DNA of 64,000 nucleotides from NCBI GenBank assembly GCA_016630955.3, contig CM049985.1, forward strand, positions 3,038,001 through 3,102,000. Reading direction: 5' to 3'. A model generated the notes under the pieces. That model searched no databases. It had not been told where the DNA came from and saw only the letters and a program-made list of their open reading frames with translations. This DNA comes from Didymella arachidicola. Its lineage: Eukaryota > Ascomycota > Dothideomycetes > Pleosporales > Didymellaceae. The position numbers were made by a program, and so were the translations under genes. Positions 11,944-26,240 of this stretch are shown one piece after another (the first letter of the stretch is position 1; every line of letters begins with the position of its first letter).

Positions 11944-12776
11944 ATGGCACTGAGGACAAGACCTGAAGACGATGATTGGCAACACATCAAGGATGCCAAA
12001 AAGCGCAAGCAAGTGCAAGACCGATTGGCACAACGAGCTCGAAGTACAGAAAGATCCGCTCGCTCATTCATTTCATCTTTGTACTAATACCTGACTCAGG
12101 AAAACGTCTTCGGGAAAATAAAGCGCAGGCAGACAACTCGCAGCTGTCCGCGATGCAGTCAAATCGAGCATCAGACAGCGACTCTTTGTCTGCAAGCAAC
12201 AAGCCGGAAGTATCTTGCCTAGCAGTATCAGACACACAATCCACCCATCTGGCTACGGTTTCGTTAACAGTCACGTCCGCTCGTTCATATGACGAGGACA
12301 TGAGTGAGATTGGAAGCACAATCGTACACAAGAGTCCTATCAACAGTTACCAGTCAGACTCAGGGTTCTTACCAAACAACCTATACTCATCCCTTCCATC
12401 ACCAACAACCACCAAACTGGTTATACAAGCCAACGTTTTTACAGCACTGTTCCTCAATGGTGAGATGCTCGGTCTCACCTGCAGTGCAGACCTAGCCGGG
12501 AAATCGCTATTGCCTACACCTTCGACGCCCATACCTCTGCGCCCAACACAGTCTCAGCTTACCACGGTACATTATCAATGGATCGATCGATTTCCGTTCC
12601 CGAAACTCAGAGACGCGTTGATAAGACTGCAGGGTGTAGTCGACCTCCAGGATTTTCTGAACGACATCTTTGTGATGCCGAGCTTTGAGATCAAGCCAGG
12701 TGCCGAGACTTGGGAACCTCGCGCATGGAAGATGGAGGGCGCGTGGGCGAGGAAATGGGGGTGGTTGTTCTTTTGA
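11944..12776 (+). CDS. bZIP transcription factor of the DUF3425 family
   Basis: Two exons, 11944-12043 and 12100-12776, joined across a 56-bp GTACAG..CAG intron containing CTAAT and CTGAC; 258 aa. Splicing restores a basic region near the N-terminus (KKRKQVQDRLAQRARRKRLR) with the Asn-poor consensus typical of this family. The C-terminus is the DUF3425 block: WIDRFPFPKLRDALIRLQGV, then FVMPSFEIKPGAETW, then PRAWKMEGAWARKWGWLFF. The leucine zipper is weak, which is usual in these proteins. The start codon was chosen because the basic region follows it directly and nothing upstream is in frame. It presumably acts in the nucleus as a dimer; targets unknown. The unspliced downstream frame alone would miss the whole DNA-binding region. 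Confidence 0.85.
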
Positions 12777-13857
12777 CATCCCAGTCAAGACTATAGAAAG
12801 TGCTCCGTGGGATAGTACGCGTACCACGAGTATCATACATGCAGGACTGCCAATCGTCAAAGCATAATAAACTTCCTCGCTCTAACATCAGCAAAATGGG
12901 TGGTTATCTAGCAAACCTGCGGCTCTCTTTTGCTGTTGTGACAGCGCAGGCACCCGCAACGCTGCACGTCTCAGGATGTTCTTATCCGGTTCTAGAATAT
13001 GGCGAAACGCATCCTCCTCAGCTGCGCATCCACAAACGAAGGATATGCTTCAGATAGATCGTGCAACTTACCATTCAGGTAATTGATTAGTTTGATGAGC
13101 CTGAGGCGTGGCTGTAGGAGGATTCAGGTACCGGTGCTACTTTCGCTTGCTGGCTTGCATGCTTCAGTTCTGTCTTTTGCCGGTTGTTATACAGCTAGTT
13201 AGGCAGCTATCTTCGGATCGCGTACGGAATGGGTGTAGTGTTGTATGCCGGTGAAGGATGTCATTGAGTTGTGAGACAGGTCAAGAATGCTGAGACCGGT
13301 GGAGCGGATACCGGCTTGTAAAGAGGCTCAGACAAGATGGTTATTGAGAACAAATAGCTAGCCGGTAGAGGCTTTGCTCTGAATCGTAAGATGTGTTGTG
13401 CTGTGGTGCATACCCTTGAGTCCTCAAGTAACACCTCACCACATTCCATTGAAACTCCACACCAAAAATACTCAATAGCCAGGAAGCACGTTCTAATACC
13501 TCAGCTCTGTGAAGCCGTATCCCAGCTTCGTGATCCTGAAGTACGTACAAGTTGCCTTTCTCATGTGCTTGTGCCCCGTTTCACCCTCTTCGAAACTCAT
13601 CGTGCGACAGAGACCCGAAACAGGCAATGCTTGAACGATAACACTTCCCAATATCCCTCCACACACCTCAAACTGGCGCATCCGCGCTCAAACGAGACCA
13701 GCATTCTCCTCGTCGCGCCATATAATCAGTGCGTGGACACTGCTAAGTGCGGTCTGCTGTTGCGATACTCACCGACTTGACAACCCTGACTCACGGACTG
13801 CCACGTGTATTGTTCTTCGGAACCTGACGATCGTTACACCTATACCATTTGAAAGAG
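12777..13857. other. Intergenic, no gene seen
   Basis: No frame with domain or signal-peptide support; contains the 3' region of the bZIP gene and the promoter of the CFEM gene. Confidence 0.45.
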
Positions 13858-14300
13858 ATGAGAATCGCGATACAAATCGTGCTGCTAGTAGGAAGTGCAG
13901 CGATGGCACTTGCGAGTCCTATTGCGTGCCCGAACGCAGGGCCACCGATGCCAGCCAAGCCTCTAAAGCCCAAGGGTGTGAACGACGAGCTGGCGGTGAA
14001 TGTTGCAAGCGTTGGCAACTGTCCGGTACGGTCGACAGTCTGTTAAGCAGAATATAAACGACTGACAGATCCATAGACCAGTTGCTGGAACGAGGCTGCG
14101 ATGAAAGCCGGCTGCGATCCTAACAAGAGCGATGCCTGCTTGTGTGGACCCTTTTTTGATGCGGTAACACTTTGCACGGCACAAACATGCAATACGGCAG
14201 ATAATTTGGGTACGTGGTTCGATTTGCCTTACAGGTTGGTTGAGCATCTGCTGATAAGGAACCTTTAGCTGCATTGAACTTTCTTTCACCTGCATGCTAG
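13858..14300 (+). CDS. Small secreted CFEM-domain protein
   Basis: Three exons: 13858-14025, 14077-14209 and 14269-14300, giving 110 aa. Introns of 51 and 59 bp have GTACGG..TAG and GTACGT..TAG ends. The protein has a signal peptide (MRIAIQIVLLVGSAAMALAS), a Pro/Lys-rich spacer and then a CFEM-like module with eight cysteines: NCPTSC, GC, ACLC, LC, TC and a final C just before the stop; one further Cys precedes the module. No GPI signal or membrane helix follows, so it should be released. CFEM proteins bind heme or act at the cell surface, and some are effectors. The acidic residue used for heme in characterised CFEMs may correspond to the Asp before ACLC (KSDACLC). The unspliced frame stops after exon 1, so automated calls could miss it. 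Confidence 0.8.
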
Positions 14301-17300
14301 CGGATTGCCACACACAAGCCACAGCTCCGAACTCAAATCGAAAGTAGAAGGAACCATCAGAGTGATAAGAGACTTCCATGAGCACTACATACCCCGAGGA
14401 CCTTAATGAATCGCCCCTTTAACACGAATTTGTTCATGTGGCACTGTTGTTGAGGTGTTAGGTTACGAGTAAAGAGCTTATTGATTGCACTTTCGAGTAT
14501 GAGTACATAGGAACATCGGCCGCGGCTGGGTGTGGCCAGATGCCGTGGGTCAAAGACCGGATACGAAGGTGATGCTTGCCGGTTTTCGTCACCAGAAGTT
14601 AGGCAAATCTAGACTGCGCTAGTACAGCTGTGGCAGTCATCTGTGAATCTGGGGTCTCCACAACCGCGAATCTTTGGCGCAGATTGTCGGGCAGACTCAG
14701 ACAAGCTTCAAAGACCGGCAGACATCGCGAGATGTGAAGCCGGATTCAGAACTAGGTGACGGCCTGCTGGTCTCAATGCCTCGACTCGGGGTCGCGCTAG
14801 ATAGCCGGACTTACGCAGACCAGAAAGACTTGCCTAGTTGATGATCCGCAGTGTGGTAACACAAGGAATTCCCACAGCACCTGCTGCACAACCAGGTATA
14901 ACAGAAGATTCTAAGCGTTGGGAGCTCGCTATGAGACGGCTGTGGGCGTCTTGTGCAATCCAAATATGGGGGTCTCATCTCCAGATTCGCAAGTATCGCG
15001 AGGTATGCACAGCGATCATAATGATGCCAATGGTAAAGAGAGGTTGGTTTTCACTGACGAAAAGTGTAACAAAAAGTCTCGCTGGAACTGTCGAAGAGAC
15101 TTGGTGTACTGTCCATTATTGCGCGTACTGCATCCGCGAATCTTGGGTTGTGGGGAATCAGTCGGAGCGAGGGGCACAAACTCGATCTACCGAGTCATCG
15201 TGATGTGATCAGTACGAGGTGAAATTACTGATGGCTCAATGTAAGCTGATATTGGCGTTGCGTGGCCAATGGTACCGGGCAGATGGTGCTGATCGGCCGT
15301 ACGGATTGCGCAGCTCAAGACTGGAGACGGTCAGTCACATAGTAGCCAACGTCTACTTTAGTGACGTTGCTGAGGTGTGCACTGTCAATAATGGACCATT
15401 GCTGTTTGACGCGGCATTGTTGTTTTGGATGATCGCTCTTATCCAACGAGGTGTTTCGGCGCACTAGACTCGTGTCTCGCCCGCATCCCAGCTTCGTACC
15501 TGTTTCATACTCGGCATCTGCCTGGCTTGGCGATTCTCTCCAGCTTCTCGAACGTTGCAGCGTCACATCCAAGCCTGACGGATGACATCAAGTCTGTTGT
15601 TGAGTTAGAGAGATGTTGAGCATCGTTTGCGCTGTCCTAGCAGCCTGATGTCATGCCGCTGTCGCCGAACATCGATGGCTGCTTCTTTTGCCACATTTCG
15701 GGCCTTCGAACACATCTGACGGCTACGATGCGGGGCCCCAGAGAGGCTTGACCGATGACGCCAGGACTCGATGAGGCTGAAAAAAATCACTGCGAGCGCA
15801 CAACGCATTCCTTCGGCTACACGGCAGGCGTCGGCACAATGCATCGCAGTGCGATCTGTGAGTACCGCGGTGATTATTGCGGAGTCGCAATGACGATACG
15901 CTTTGGTCGCGTCAGGAGATATGTTGGGCGAAAAGCTTGCAAAGCTTGCAAAGCTTTCTCTGCAGCGGGGTCCTGTCAGATCAACGAATCGTGACTACCT
16001 CTAAGCATAGCTGGCGCTCCGGTCAGAGCACAGGTGTCGTGTTTGAAACCTGGCCTGAGGTCCCAGCGTGCATATGAAACTGTGCGCAATGCTCGCAATA
16101 GCTAGCTCGATGCGAGTGACTTGGAGCATGATAAGGAAGGGTCTTGAAAGAGGCGCAGCATTCGGTATCTGGCTCCGGTACCTGCAGCTAGGCCAGCAAG
16201 AGGCCAAGAGGACAGCGCCATCAACGTAGCAGGCGTCCCCACTGTAGCAGCAGCGCCGCCCTGCCCGAGATTCTCCGAACACGTGCAAAGGGCAGGGGAT
16301 GTCGTTTGCTGGCGAGTAAATTTTCACTGTGACAGTGTCAGCGTGTCAGAGGCGGTTGCCCCGAACAATCTCCAAACTTCTGCCATACTAGCCACAAAGC
16401 GGGGCAAGCTATCGAGCGGCTAGAAATTCCCTAGAAGACATGATAACAATAGTGGACTCGCGCAAAGAGAGCCCCCAACGCGCCGAGAATCCTGCCACAC
16501 CGCGTCGGCGTGGGCTCAAGGGTGAAACAAGAATCCCCAACGTCTCGATGCTGTACAGTCATCGTCGTCATACGTCGTGACGCACAATTCAGGGGATACC
16601 TGGCAGTGCCCTGGAGATCACTCTGCCTCGTGAATGGCCAAGGTGACAGGGGTCGCCCCACCAAGATATCGAGAAAGGAAAGAGCGAATGGGCCTCCGCA
16701 AGGGCCAACATAGCATAGAGGGAATGCGGACATTGCCCTGAGTTGGCTGTTGGTCGGGACGATGCAGGCTGCTGGCAATAATTCGCGTGCTTTGTGAGAT
16801 TCGATGGTCAGCTAGAAGAGTACTGTGTGCGGCGCTCCGCTCGTTTACTGACTTGTGCTGCGTTCGCAGTACGACACGAATGCGTGCATCTACTGCGGGT
16901 CGGAGTGGGCAGGCGCATTGGCTGGGTAGGATGGGCTCCCGGCGAGCAGTTGTGATATGATGATGGTCTCCTGATGTTGCCTATGTGAGCAGTAAAGTGC
17001 ATATTGCTGCTTGGAAGAATGCGTTCGCTGGAGCTCGCTCACATACCCCAGACCATCCCCCACGGAACATGGAGTAATCCGCCAGGCTCAGCGGTGGTGC
17101 AACGCACCCAGCGCTCTTGGATACCATCAGCTATGCATGGAGAACCTATAATTGGTCATCTGACACAATCAATAAGTACGAGATGTGATGTCCTGTCGAA
17201 CCGCGGAGTGTGATCGCCAATATCATCCCACAACCCGGTGACAGAGATGGTCCACTTGGGAAGGTCTCTGGCACTGTGGTCGCAGTGAGAAGCCTTGCCT

Positions 17301-18245
17301 GCCACCTGCTATCGTGGAGCTGTGTATGTGGCCCTGAGGCTGGTCCCTCTCTTGAGCTGGTTGCTTGCCGGTTTCTCCACTCTGGAGTCACCATCAGCCT
17401 GGCCGTGGTACGGTGGCAGTTGCTCTACTGGGTGGTCTCATGTCCTGTCTATCCGACAGAATGTACGAATGCGCAACGAAAAGCCAGGCGCAAGGACGAC
17501 AAACACCGTGAGAAGCGCATGAGGCAGCCAGGCGCTGTGATCGTGATTCCCAGAATAGCGTCATCTCCAGGCAGGTGTGACGTCTCGATGAATGGCTGCT
17601 CTTATCTCTGCACTCCAGCGCAGCGGGGCTCCTCATGTTCTCCAGACGCTGGCACTGCCTCCCCCATTTCTGCTGTTCCTGCTCCGAGTCTTCTTGCGTT
17701 CTGTCATACGGCGTGATCACATCACCTCTGCACAGTTACACGCACAACTGCCACCCACCCGCTCACGTACGCTGCGCGGTGCTTCGCTGGCCTTTACAGG
17801 ACGAGCCCCCGCTGTCTTATTACTGCTTCACTTTCTTGCCGTCTCCACAGGCAGCCTTACCTGAGCGACCACTGCAGCGCCGTGACCAAATCGGGGTGCG
17901 CTTGCCGACCTTCACCGCTGGGCCAGCAGTAAGAATTTTGCAGCAAATTTGCAGGCCTTTGTCGGGCTCACCAACAAATTCGCAACTCCACCGCCAGCAT
18001 CGTGAGTGCGGAGACCGAGGCAGGCATATTGCGCTCTTGCAAGGAATAATCGTTTCCGTCTGAGCCAGCCAGGGACAGCGATCACCTTTTCCCGCCTCGC
18101 TTCACTGCTACCAACCCTGCACAGGCGTCAGTAGACGGGAACGCGCAAAGGCAGCCAGACGCACGCAATCGCTCCGACACGCCATCGCCGACACACGCCT
18201 GCTCCAGCAGGTCCCTGCTCCAGACTACTGCGCTCCGCACAGCGA

Positions 18246-18251
18246 CTGGGG
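18246..18251 (+). promoter_or_regulatory. Candidate CreA site (CTGGGG)
   Basis: Matches the CreA consensus SYGGGG, 247 bases before the creA ATG. A six-base match is weak alone; it is noted because a second match lies nearer the gene and CreA is known to regulate its own gene in other fungi. Confidence 0.3.
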
Positions 18252-18386
18252 GCGCCGCTAGCTGATACGGTTTTGACTCGGCGCACCTTTCAGGTAGCCA
18301 AGCCGAGTGGAGCAGTCCGCCCTGTGTCTTTCTTCGATTCCGGCAGATCCTCGTCAGCACAGGCCTGCCTCAGCGCTGCTCAGTAG

Positions 18387-19838
<1,452 letters not shown>

Positions 19839-22800
19839 ATATTTCATTATCACTGCATGGAACGGCGCATGGGCAGCATTGCATGACCTTTGTCATATTT
19901 GGATTAGCGAGCGTTCTACGGAATTATAGATGGACTCGTGAGGGGTACAACCATCGGATATCATGACTTCAAGTCTCGAATTCGGATCCCCAACAATATA
20001 GACTTGCAAATTTTCCTTTGTCGAATTCAATACCCCAGGAATTCTAGCGATCCCAGTCTTGTATTCTTCTTCCACTCCACTTTGCTTTTGGCATGCAGAC
20101 GGGCGCATGGGGTACGCCTGCTTATTGGCAGGTTACTGGTTAGACAGCAACCCAGCGCCTAGTGCGTAATTGAAATTCATACATTCCACTTTTAGTCGCC
20201 CATTAGATCATTTTGTTTTGGCCGTGACGTGATTTACTCCAAAGATGCAACAGGTGTCAGACGCATGGAACAGTTATGCAACAAGTACGTGATCGCAAGG
20301 ATCTCGGTGCGCTTGCAACCCACGGCATAGGTCGAAGGACCACGGTAGTACATTTGATTTTCTTGATTTCCCCGCACCACCAAAGAAAAAGCTTGGACAC
20401 ATCAGGAGAGCATCCCACAGCACGACAAATTCTCCGCACTTGACACACCCATCCCGTGGTTACGCGCCTATTTCCCCACGTATGGTATCATTCCCAATGA
20501 AGATGCGGTGAAGGTCATTCACGACGCCCACAATGTTTCAGTAGTCTACTGTGCGACCACACCCACACTGTTTCTGTTCTGCCCCCATTCCTTGGGCGAT
20601 AAGCCCACGGCTCCACAGTCGTGATCTCCGCATTTTGCGGACATTGGTACGAGTGTTTGATATGCTAGCGCCGTTGGCGCAAGAACTTTCTGCCAGCAAG
20701 TGCGCTGGGGGCTGCACTTCTACATTCAGTTGGGTTCCATTTTGAGCGCACTTACTACGATTGTGAGACCCCTGTTGTTGCTCTATCGACTTGGCCTTAT
20801 TATTTCTTTTCGTCTTTCGCTATTTTAGGTCGGTTAGCGAAGTGAGCCTCTCTTACTCGGCGTTCGTCGGGCTCTGAGACGGCTCCTTGTCGGTCTCGGG
20901 CTGTCTTTGTCCAGATGATGACCGAACGTGTTCTCAGGCGCTCTTTGTCTGACGGGTGCCCAGAGACGGCCGTAGCTGCACCCCAGACTGGAGCGCAGCA
21001 GCACTGGCGCTCCCCACATTCCGGGCTTCCTGTAAAGGGCACAACGAACCACGGTGCGCCAGAACCTGGATGGCAAATCAGAAGGTAGAGCGGAGTGTTT
21101 CTCCGCTTTTCATAATGCTGAAGGTTGTTGGCCCGGTAGCTGCGAACGTTGCCCTGCGTCTGTAACTATGGCCAAACTAAACAATCACAATGCCCGACAA
21201 ACATCCCGTTGTCTCTATCGCAACTTATGTGAGCTGAACATCACATGCTAAATACCTGGGAGCGACACATTCCTAGAATCTATCGTGAGCGATGGGCGTC
21301 GCCGACCCACACAGAGCGCCAATCTCTACGACAAAGCACGCCATCCGATAGTCCGGACGTCGTGGGTCCTCATCTTCCTTGCAGGCCTCAAAGACAAAAT
21401 GCCAGAGTCAGCAACAGATAAGCAAAACTCCACCATTCAGGCCCTTCCTCAGCCGCCTGAGATAACCTCTCCACAGCGAATCTTAACAAGTATCAGTAGT
21501 GTGAGCCCCCTGTTGACTCGCCATCTAGCGAGCTTCTAGACGCATCCGCTTTCGTACAGCGTAAATCCTCCTCCGACTGTGGGGTCTCCACACTGACCTG
21601 CGACTTTCCACGCTCGGAAATGCGTGCGGATAAGGCTGGCCAAAGCTCACTGCTCCACCGTGGCGTTGCGGCGCCGTATCAAAGGGACGAAGATAATCCG
21701 GTGAAATTGCACCAGTGAGAGGGGCGGTCTGTGGAGGTGGAGAGACAAGCCCCAGGAGGCTCTGCGCCTGGACTTCCAGATACGGCTAAGGATCCGCATC
21801 GTGAGTTGTCCGTCGCATGAGGCTCACGACATGTGGGCTGGCTTACGACGTCGGCGTTTTACCGATCGCTTGCGCTTGACCAGGGCCGTTATCCCTCGCG
21901 ACGTTGTCGTGAAAGGGTTTTTTGTCTGAGTCCACAGCGCAATCAACTCCCGCTCGTTCTCCACTTCGGCGGACTGTCTGAAAGCGTTTAGCGACATCAT
22001 GCGGCTTTATTCGACCAGAATGATACTTGGAGGTATCAAATCCGCCTTTGCAGGTGGGATCTGGGAGAACGGCTCTCGTCTATATTCAGAGTTGCGTACC
22101 AGGCGGTTGGAATCCTCAGCTGACACTGCAATATCCAGGTTGCCCATCATCAATATATTGCAGATCTGCTATGGACAGCTGCAAACGGTGTGCCCCTGCA
22201 TAACAGCAGAAAGTTTGCCTGCCGCTGCACTGACCGCGGACTCACCAACAACATGTCACTACAATTTCATGGTGACCGCGACTTCAACTCGCAGTTGCAT
22301 ACTTCTATCTTTGCCTACTGCAATGGGCTACATATTCGTGGTGCTACTCAGTAGGGGCCGTTAAGCCCGGAGCCGGTCCTGTCACGGCCAGAGGCCTCGA
22401 TCAACCTCGACATGACGATGTCATAAGCACATGCTTCATGTGCGGCGAAGAGTAGAACCTCTGGATGCCAACAACGCAGGCGGGTTATCTTGAGCAGAAA
22501 TCGCGATTGATTGAACCTTCTTTGAACGACGTGAGCACTATTCCATGAAGGTTTTACATGCCTTATCCGTACGGGGCCGACAACCTATCAGACAGAGTGA
22601 CCAGCTCACTGGATCTGAAGGAGGTTCAGGCCGATGAATCCGGTCTCCAAGGTACATGTCACATGCCAGCAGCAGGCACGTCGGTCAGCGTCCGAACATG
22701 CACCTCAATCATGAAAGCATCCTATCAATAGCATCCAAAAGGTTTCGTTGAGATGTACCTGCGTCACTCCTTCACATGTCAGCATGTGAATCCTAGCGCC

Positions 22801-25800
22801 CCCACGTATCCCAAAACTGCCTCCTATCCTCCTTGGCTACCCCAGATGGTGTTCCGCCCAGCTAGCCCGTTGAGCCAGATACCCGCGGTAGTACGGACCG
22901 GCAAATGTCCAGTCATAGCGGCACGCGCGCGCACACCCACGGACCCTGATTCACGAAAACCCGCCGGGTGTCGATGAGGTCTCCAGGCCAAGATACAATA
23001 CTTTGCCCGAGGTCTCGCTGCACAGAGCTTACGCGGAAAAATACTCAGCGAGCGGTACTACCGGCATGGATTTCAATCTCGGACTAATGTGGAGATATCG
23101 TTTGTTTCATCTCGGTGCAATGCTCATGCCGCTTACTTCTTGCACCCATTTGCGGTCGAAGGTCGAAGAAGCCTTGACAGCGGAGTATCCAGTTTAATTA
23201 TATCCCGGTGGGGTACCGAAGGGTCAAAATATGGGGGCGGGAGAATTTGGGGTCATGGCCCAGTGGCAGAGACAACGAAACATCCAGGGATGGATATTGA
23301 TGCAAGTGCTCGATAGACGCTTGTGGGGAAAGTCAAAGTTCCTTTTTGGGGGCCATCTCAAAAGTCAAAAGCTCACGGAGAATGGCAGCAGGTCGGCCGC
23401 GTGGCCAATGTATTGGCTCACATTAAGTTCGCATTGCGCGATTCACCGTGAAGATGCTCGATAGGTGCACCCCACGGGCCAGCCATCCAGGGCCCAACAG
23501 GCGGTGGTGGTATCGATGATGGTGACTTTCGCAATCGTGGAGTGATATCCACCTGCCACTTTCAACACCAAGACGGGCGAGATGTGTCATCCATCCTCCT
23601 TCACTCCACCTCCTCTCCTTCACCATCTCGATTGTCGCATCCAGTCTGACATCATCTCTCCTTGTCTTTTTTTCGTAGTCCCTTGCATAGTCTCACCCCC
23701 ATCTCAGTCATACTTTCTTTGAAGTCACAACTCCAATCAAACTCTTTTCCGGCTGCCAGCTTCGACGATCGAGACGCACGGAGCGCTCTAACAGAAACAG
23801 GCTGGTCAGCAACGAACACGATCAGCTTCATGAACCGTGGGGCGAGAATCACGAATCAGCAACAAGGCAGCGGCTAACACGGCCTCTGCCGTGACAGCGT
23901 GCCGGTGGAGGGCAGAGCGGTGACGTGACGTGTGGGGTGCGCTAGCATCCGCTCACATCTTGTCTGGGGTGCATCACGATCTTGTGCGATCTCCCAAAGA
24001 GGCCTGATTGCAAAGGACCCTGAACATGAAAAAGGATTCGAAAACTGGCGTGTTTGCATGAGCAGAGGGAACGTAGACCGCTGCAATGAGGCAAGTGGCG
24101 CTTGAACCCGTATCGCGCTCGAAGATGCTTCGTCATGTGTGAATAGCTGCGTATCTCGGCAAGGTACCGATGCTGGAATCACGGCGAAGGCTGCGAGACC
24201 ATAGCTGGAACAGCAGCGAGCATTTCACGCGCTCGCATACTGTCGGCTCTCAGCGAGCAACGTGTCTCATGAACCACCCCAATACGATACTGGAATCGGT
24301 CGCCTTTGATGGCTTTGAGAACCCGCAGTCATGTGATAACGTACACCTGATGTACCTCACCGCTACTTTTATGACCAACTCGTAGCCAAGCGCAGAATAC
24401 ACCTGTCTCCTGAACATAATCACTCCACGTGGTCAGATGCCAACTATCATTCCATGTATTGAGATCTTAAATCTGCTATATGTCCTCTGCCACGTTGACA
24501 AACAAGCTTCTTTGTCCTTGCGTGTTTGACAAGTAGACCCCTGCCATCCGGCTGGTCAAATCATAATCATTCTACGACCACACAGCAGCTCTGGAAGCAA
24601 TCATCAACTTCATTAGGAGGCCGGCCCTTCTACACCCGGACGGAGTACTTCGTGACGAATCCGATCTTGACGGCGAACACTGCACATATGTTGAACTCGG
24701 ACCGATGATAGGTATTCGGCGCGCAGACTGCTGTACCGGAGGTTCCGACATAGTTTCTGGATAGCTGCGTCCACTAATTACATTTGCAACGGACCTGAAT
24801 ACCTGGAGCCAACTTGCATAGAGCCACCCTGCGTAGAGCCACCCTGCGTAGAGCCACCCTGCGTAGAGCCACCTTGCGTGTAGCTCGTACATTGCATAAA
24901 TGCTGTCGCGTCTTTGAGGTTTCATTGGACATCATGTTTGTTGAGGACATATGTATCTTGCTTTTGTTAAAGGTGTCCTACTACTCTATGGAGGTGACCA
25001 ACATAGTGTGGGGAAGGTGTTCTGGAGATGTGCCTTACTATGGCGTGACGTTGTCTAAGAGCATGATGCACCTACTCAAGTCAAGTTTGATTGGTTGCTG
25101 GCTTTGTTGAGGAGGTCTGCATTGTGCTTTTGGGAAGGAGACAGCAAGTGACATTCATTTGCGCAAGCCATTTGAAGCGGTGTGTGTCACAACAGGTGGT
25201 TTGGGGGGAAAGAGCCCGTCAAGTGAGCAGACAGGCAACAGCTTGATTGGAATCGCCCTTTGTTGCAGGCATCTCGCATCTGTGTGGTTGTGATGTGGAG
25301 ATAGGCGCTTGCCGGCGCAGCAGGCGTTACGCCTCAGTCCGCATTAAGCTTTTTTGCGCTTTCCCACGGGGTGACGGCGGAATCCCAGCCCGTGATTCCT
25401 CCACTCATTTCATCTAGACCAAACGACCATCCTCGCACTTCCTGCTTGGAGCGCGGAGCGGAAGACTGCATATGACTGTTGTCTTCCACCCCCACGGCCT
25501 TACCCCGCTTCGTCTATAGCACTGCAGATATGATCAGCGAGGTGCATGCATTTCATCCATTTATCCAAGAAGAGCTCGAATGGGGGAAGGTTGGACCCAA
25601 GGGTCTGGGTCGCGGAGCGTGCTCCCCGAACCTTGTCTGTGGCTGACAAGCGTCCAGGCTTATGGGCTTTGCACGTGTGCTTCTGCTTGGGGGGACGAAG
25701 GATCATGCACCCCAATTCCAACCCGGTCCGGCATGCCTATGTGGCGCGGGGGAGACGACTGCTCAGGGGCGGAGACACGAAGCATGAGGAAGGAGCATGC

Positions 25801-26240
25801 TCAACAGAGTCGTTGGTGTCGGCAGAATTGCGAAATGGGTGCGATCTCGAATGTATTGGTCGAATGTAGCACGGAGCTGCTAGTCTTGCTGATGTGAGGA
25901 TTTCGCGCGCATACTGGCGGTGTAGTTGCGTTAAGTCACTGGCAGAGCCATGTTGGGGGCGATTACTCTGGGGTCTGGGTGTGCCACCCCATACGGGGAG
26001 GCGAGCTTGTGCTGTTGGCTGCCGACAATGCGTCATCGGTGAGCACGTACGATCTCATCAGCCTGATCAGTGTCCGTCAGCTGCTGAACTTGGAGGTGTG
26101 GCTTCACGGCGAGTGGACAGTTGCTTACCCGACTGCCTGCGATCGTGTCATAGGGTGGTGTGTTTGGGTGGCAGCACGACCTTTTGCAATATTGCAGCTG
26201 TTTAGGCAGAAGATATCCTGGGCAGGACGTAGCCAACCTT
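19839..26240. other. 6.4-kb gene desert downstream of creA
   Basis: The creA 3' region followed by about 6 kb in which every frame is short and contradicted by frames on the other strand. No transposon ends, tRNA or domain fragments were recognised. It contains a 15-bp tandem repeat at 24806-24880. Base composition is not obviously AT-rich, so simple RIP decay is not the evident explanation. Confidence 0.5.
24806..24880. repeat. 15-bp tandem repeat, five copies
   Basis: Unit GAGCCACCCTGCGTA. Copies 2-4 are identical; the first (GAGCCAACTTGCATA) and last (GAGCCACCTTGCGTG) are diverged at the edges. On the minus strand it would read as a five-residue repeat (GWLYA), but the surrounding frame looks non-coding. 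Confidence 0.9.

Noticed and set aside
17210..17716. 168-codon plus frame upstream of creA
   Set aside because: Opposed by a minus frame, no motif; more likely promoter or leader DNA.
20800..21076. Charged minus frames resembling retroelement text
   Set aside because: Too short, two frames equally open, no reverse transcriptase or gag motif.
24572..24925. Protein with GWLYA repeats on the minus strand
   Set aside because: The repeat is explained by the 15-bp DNA tandem array, and the flanks are not coding-like.
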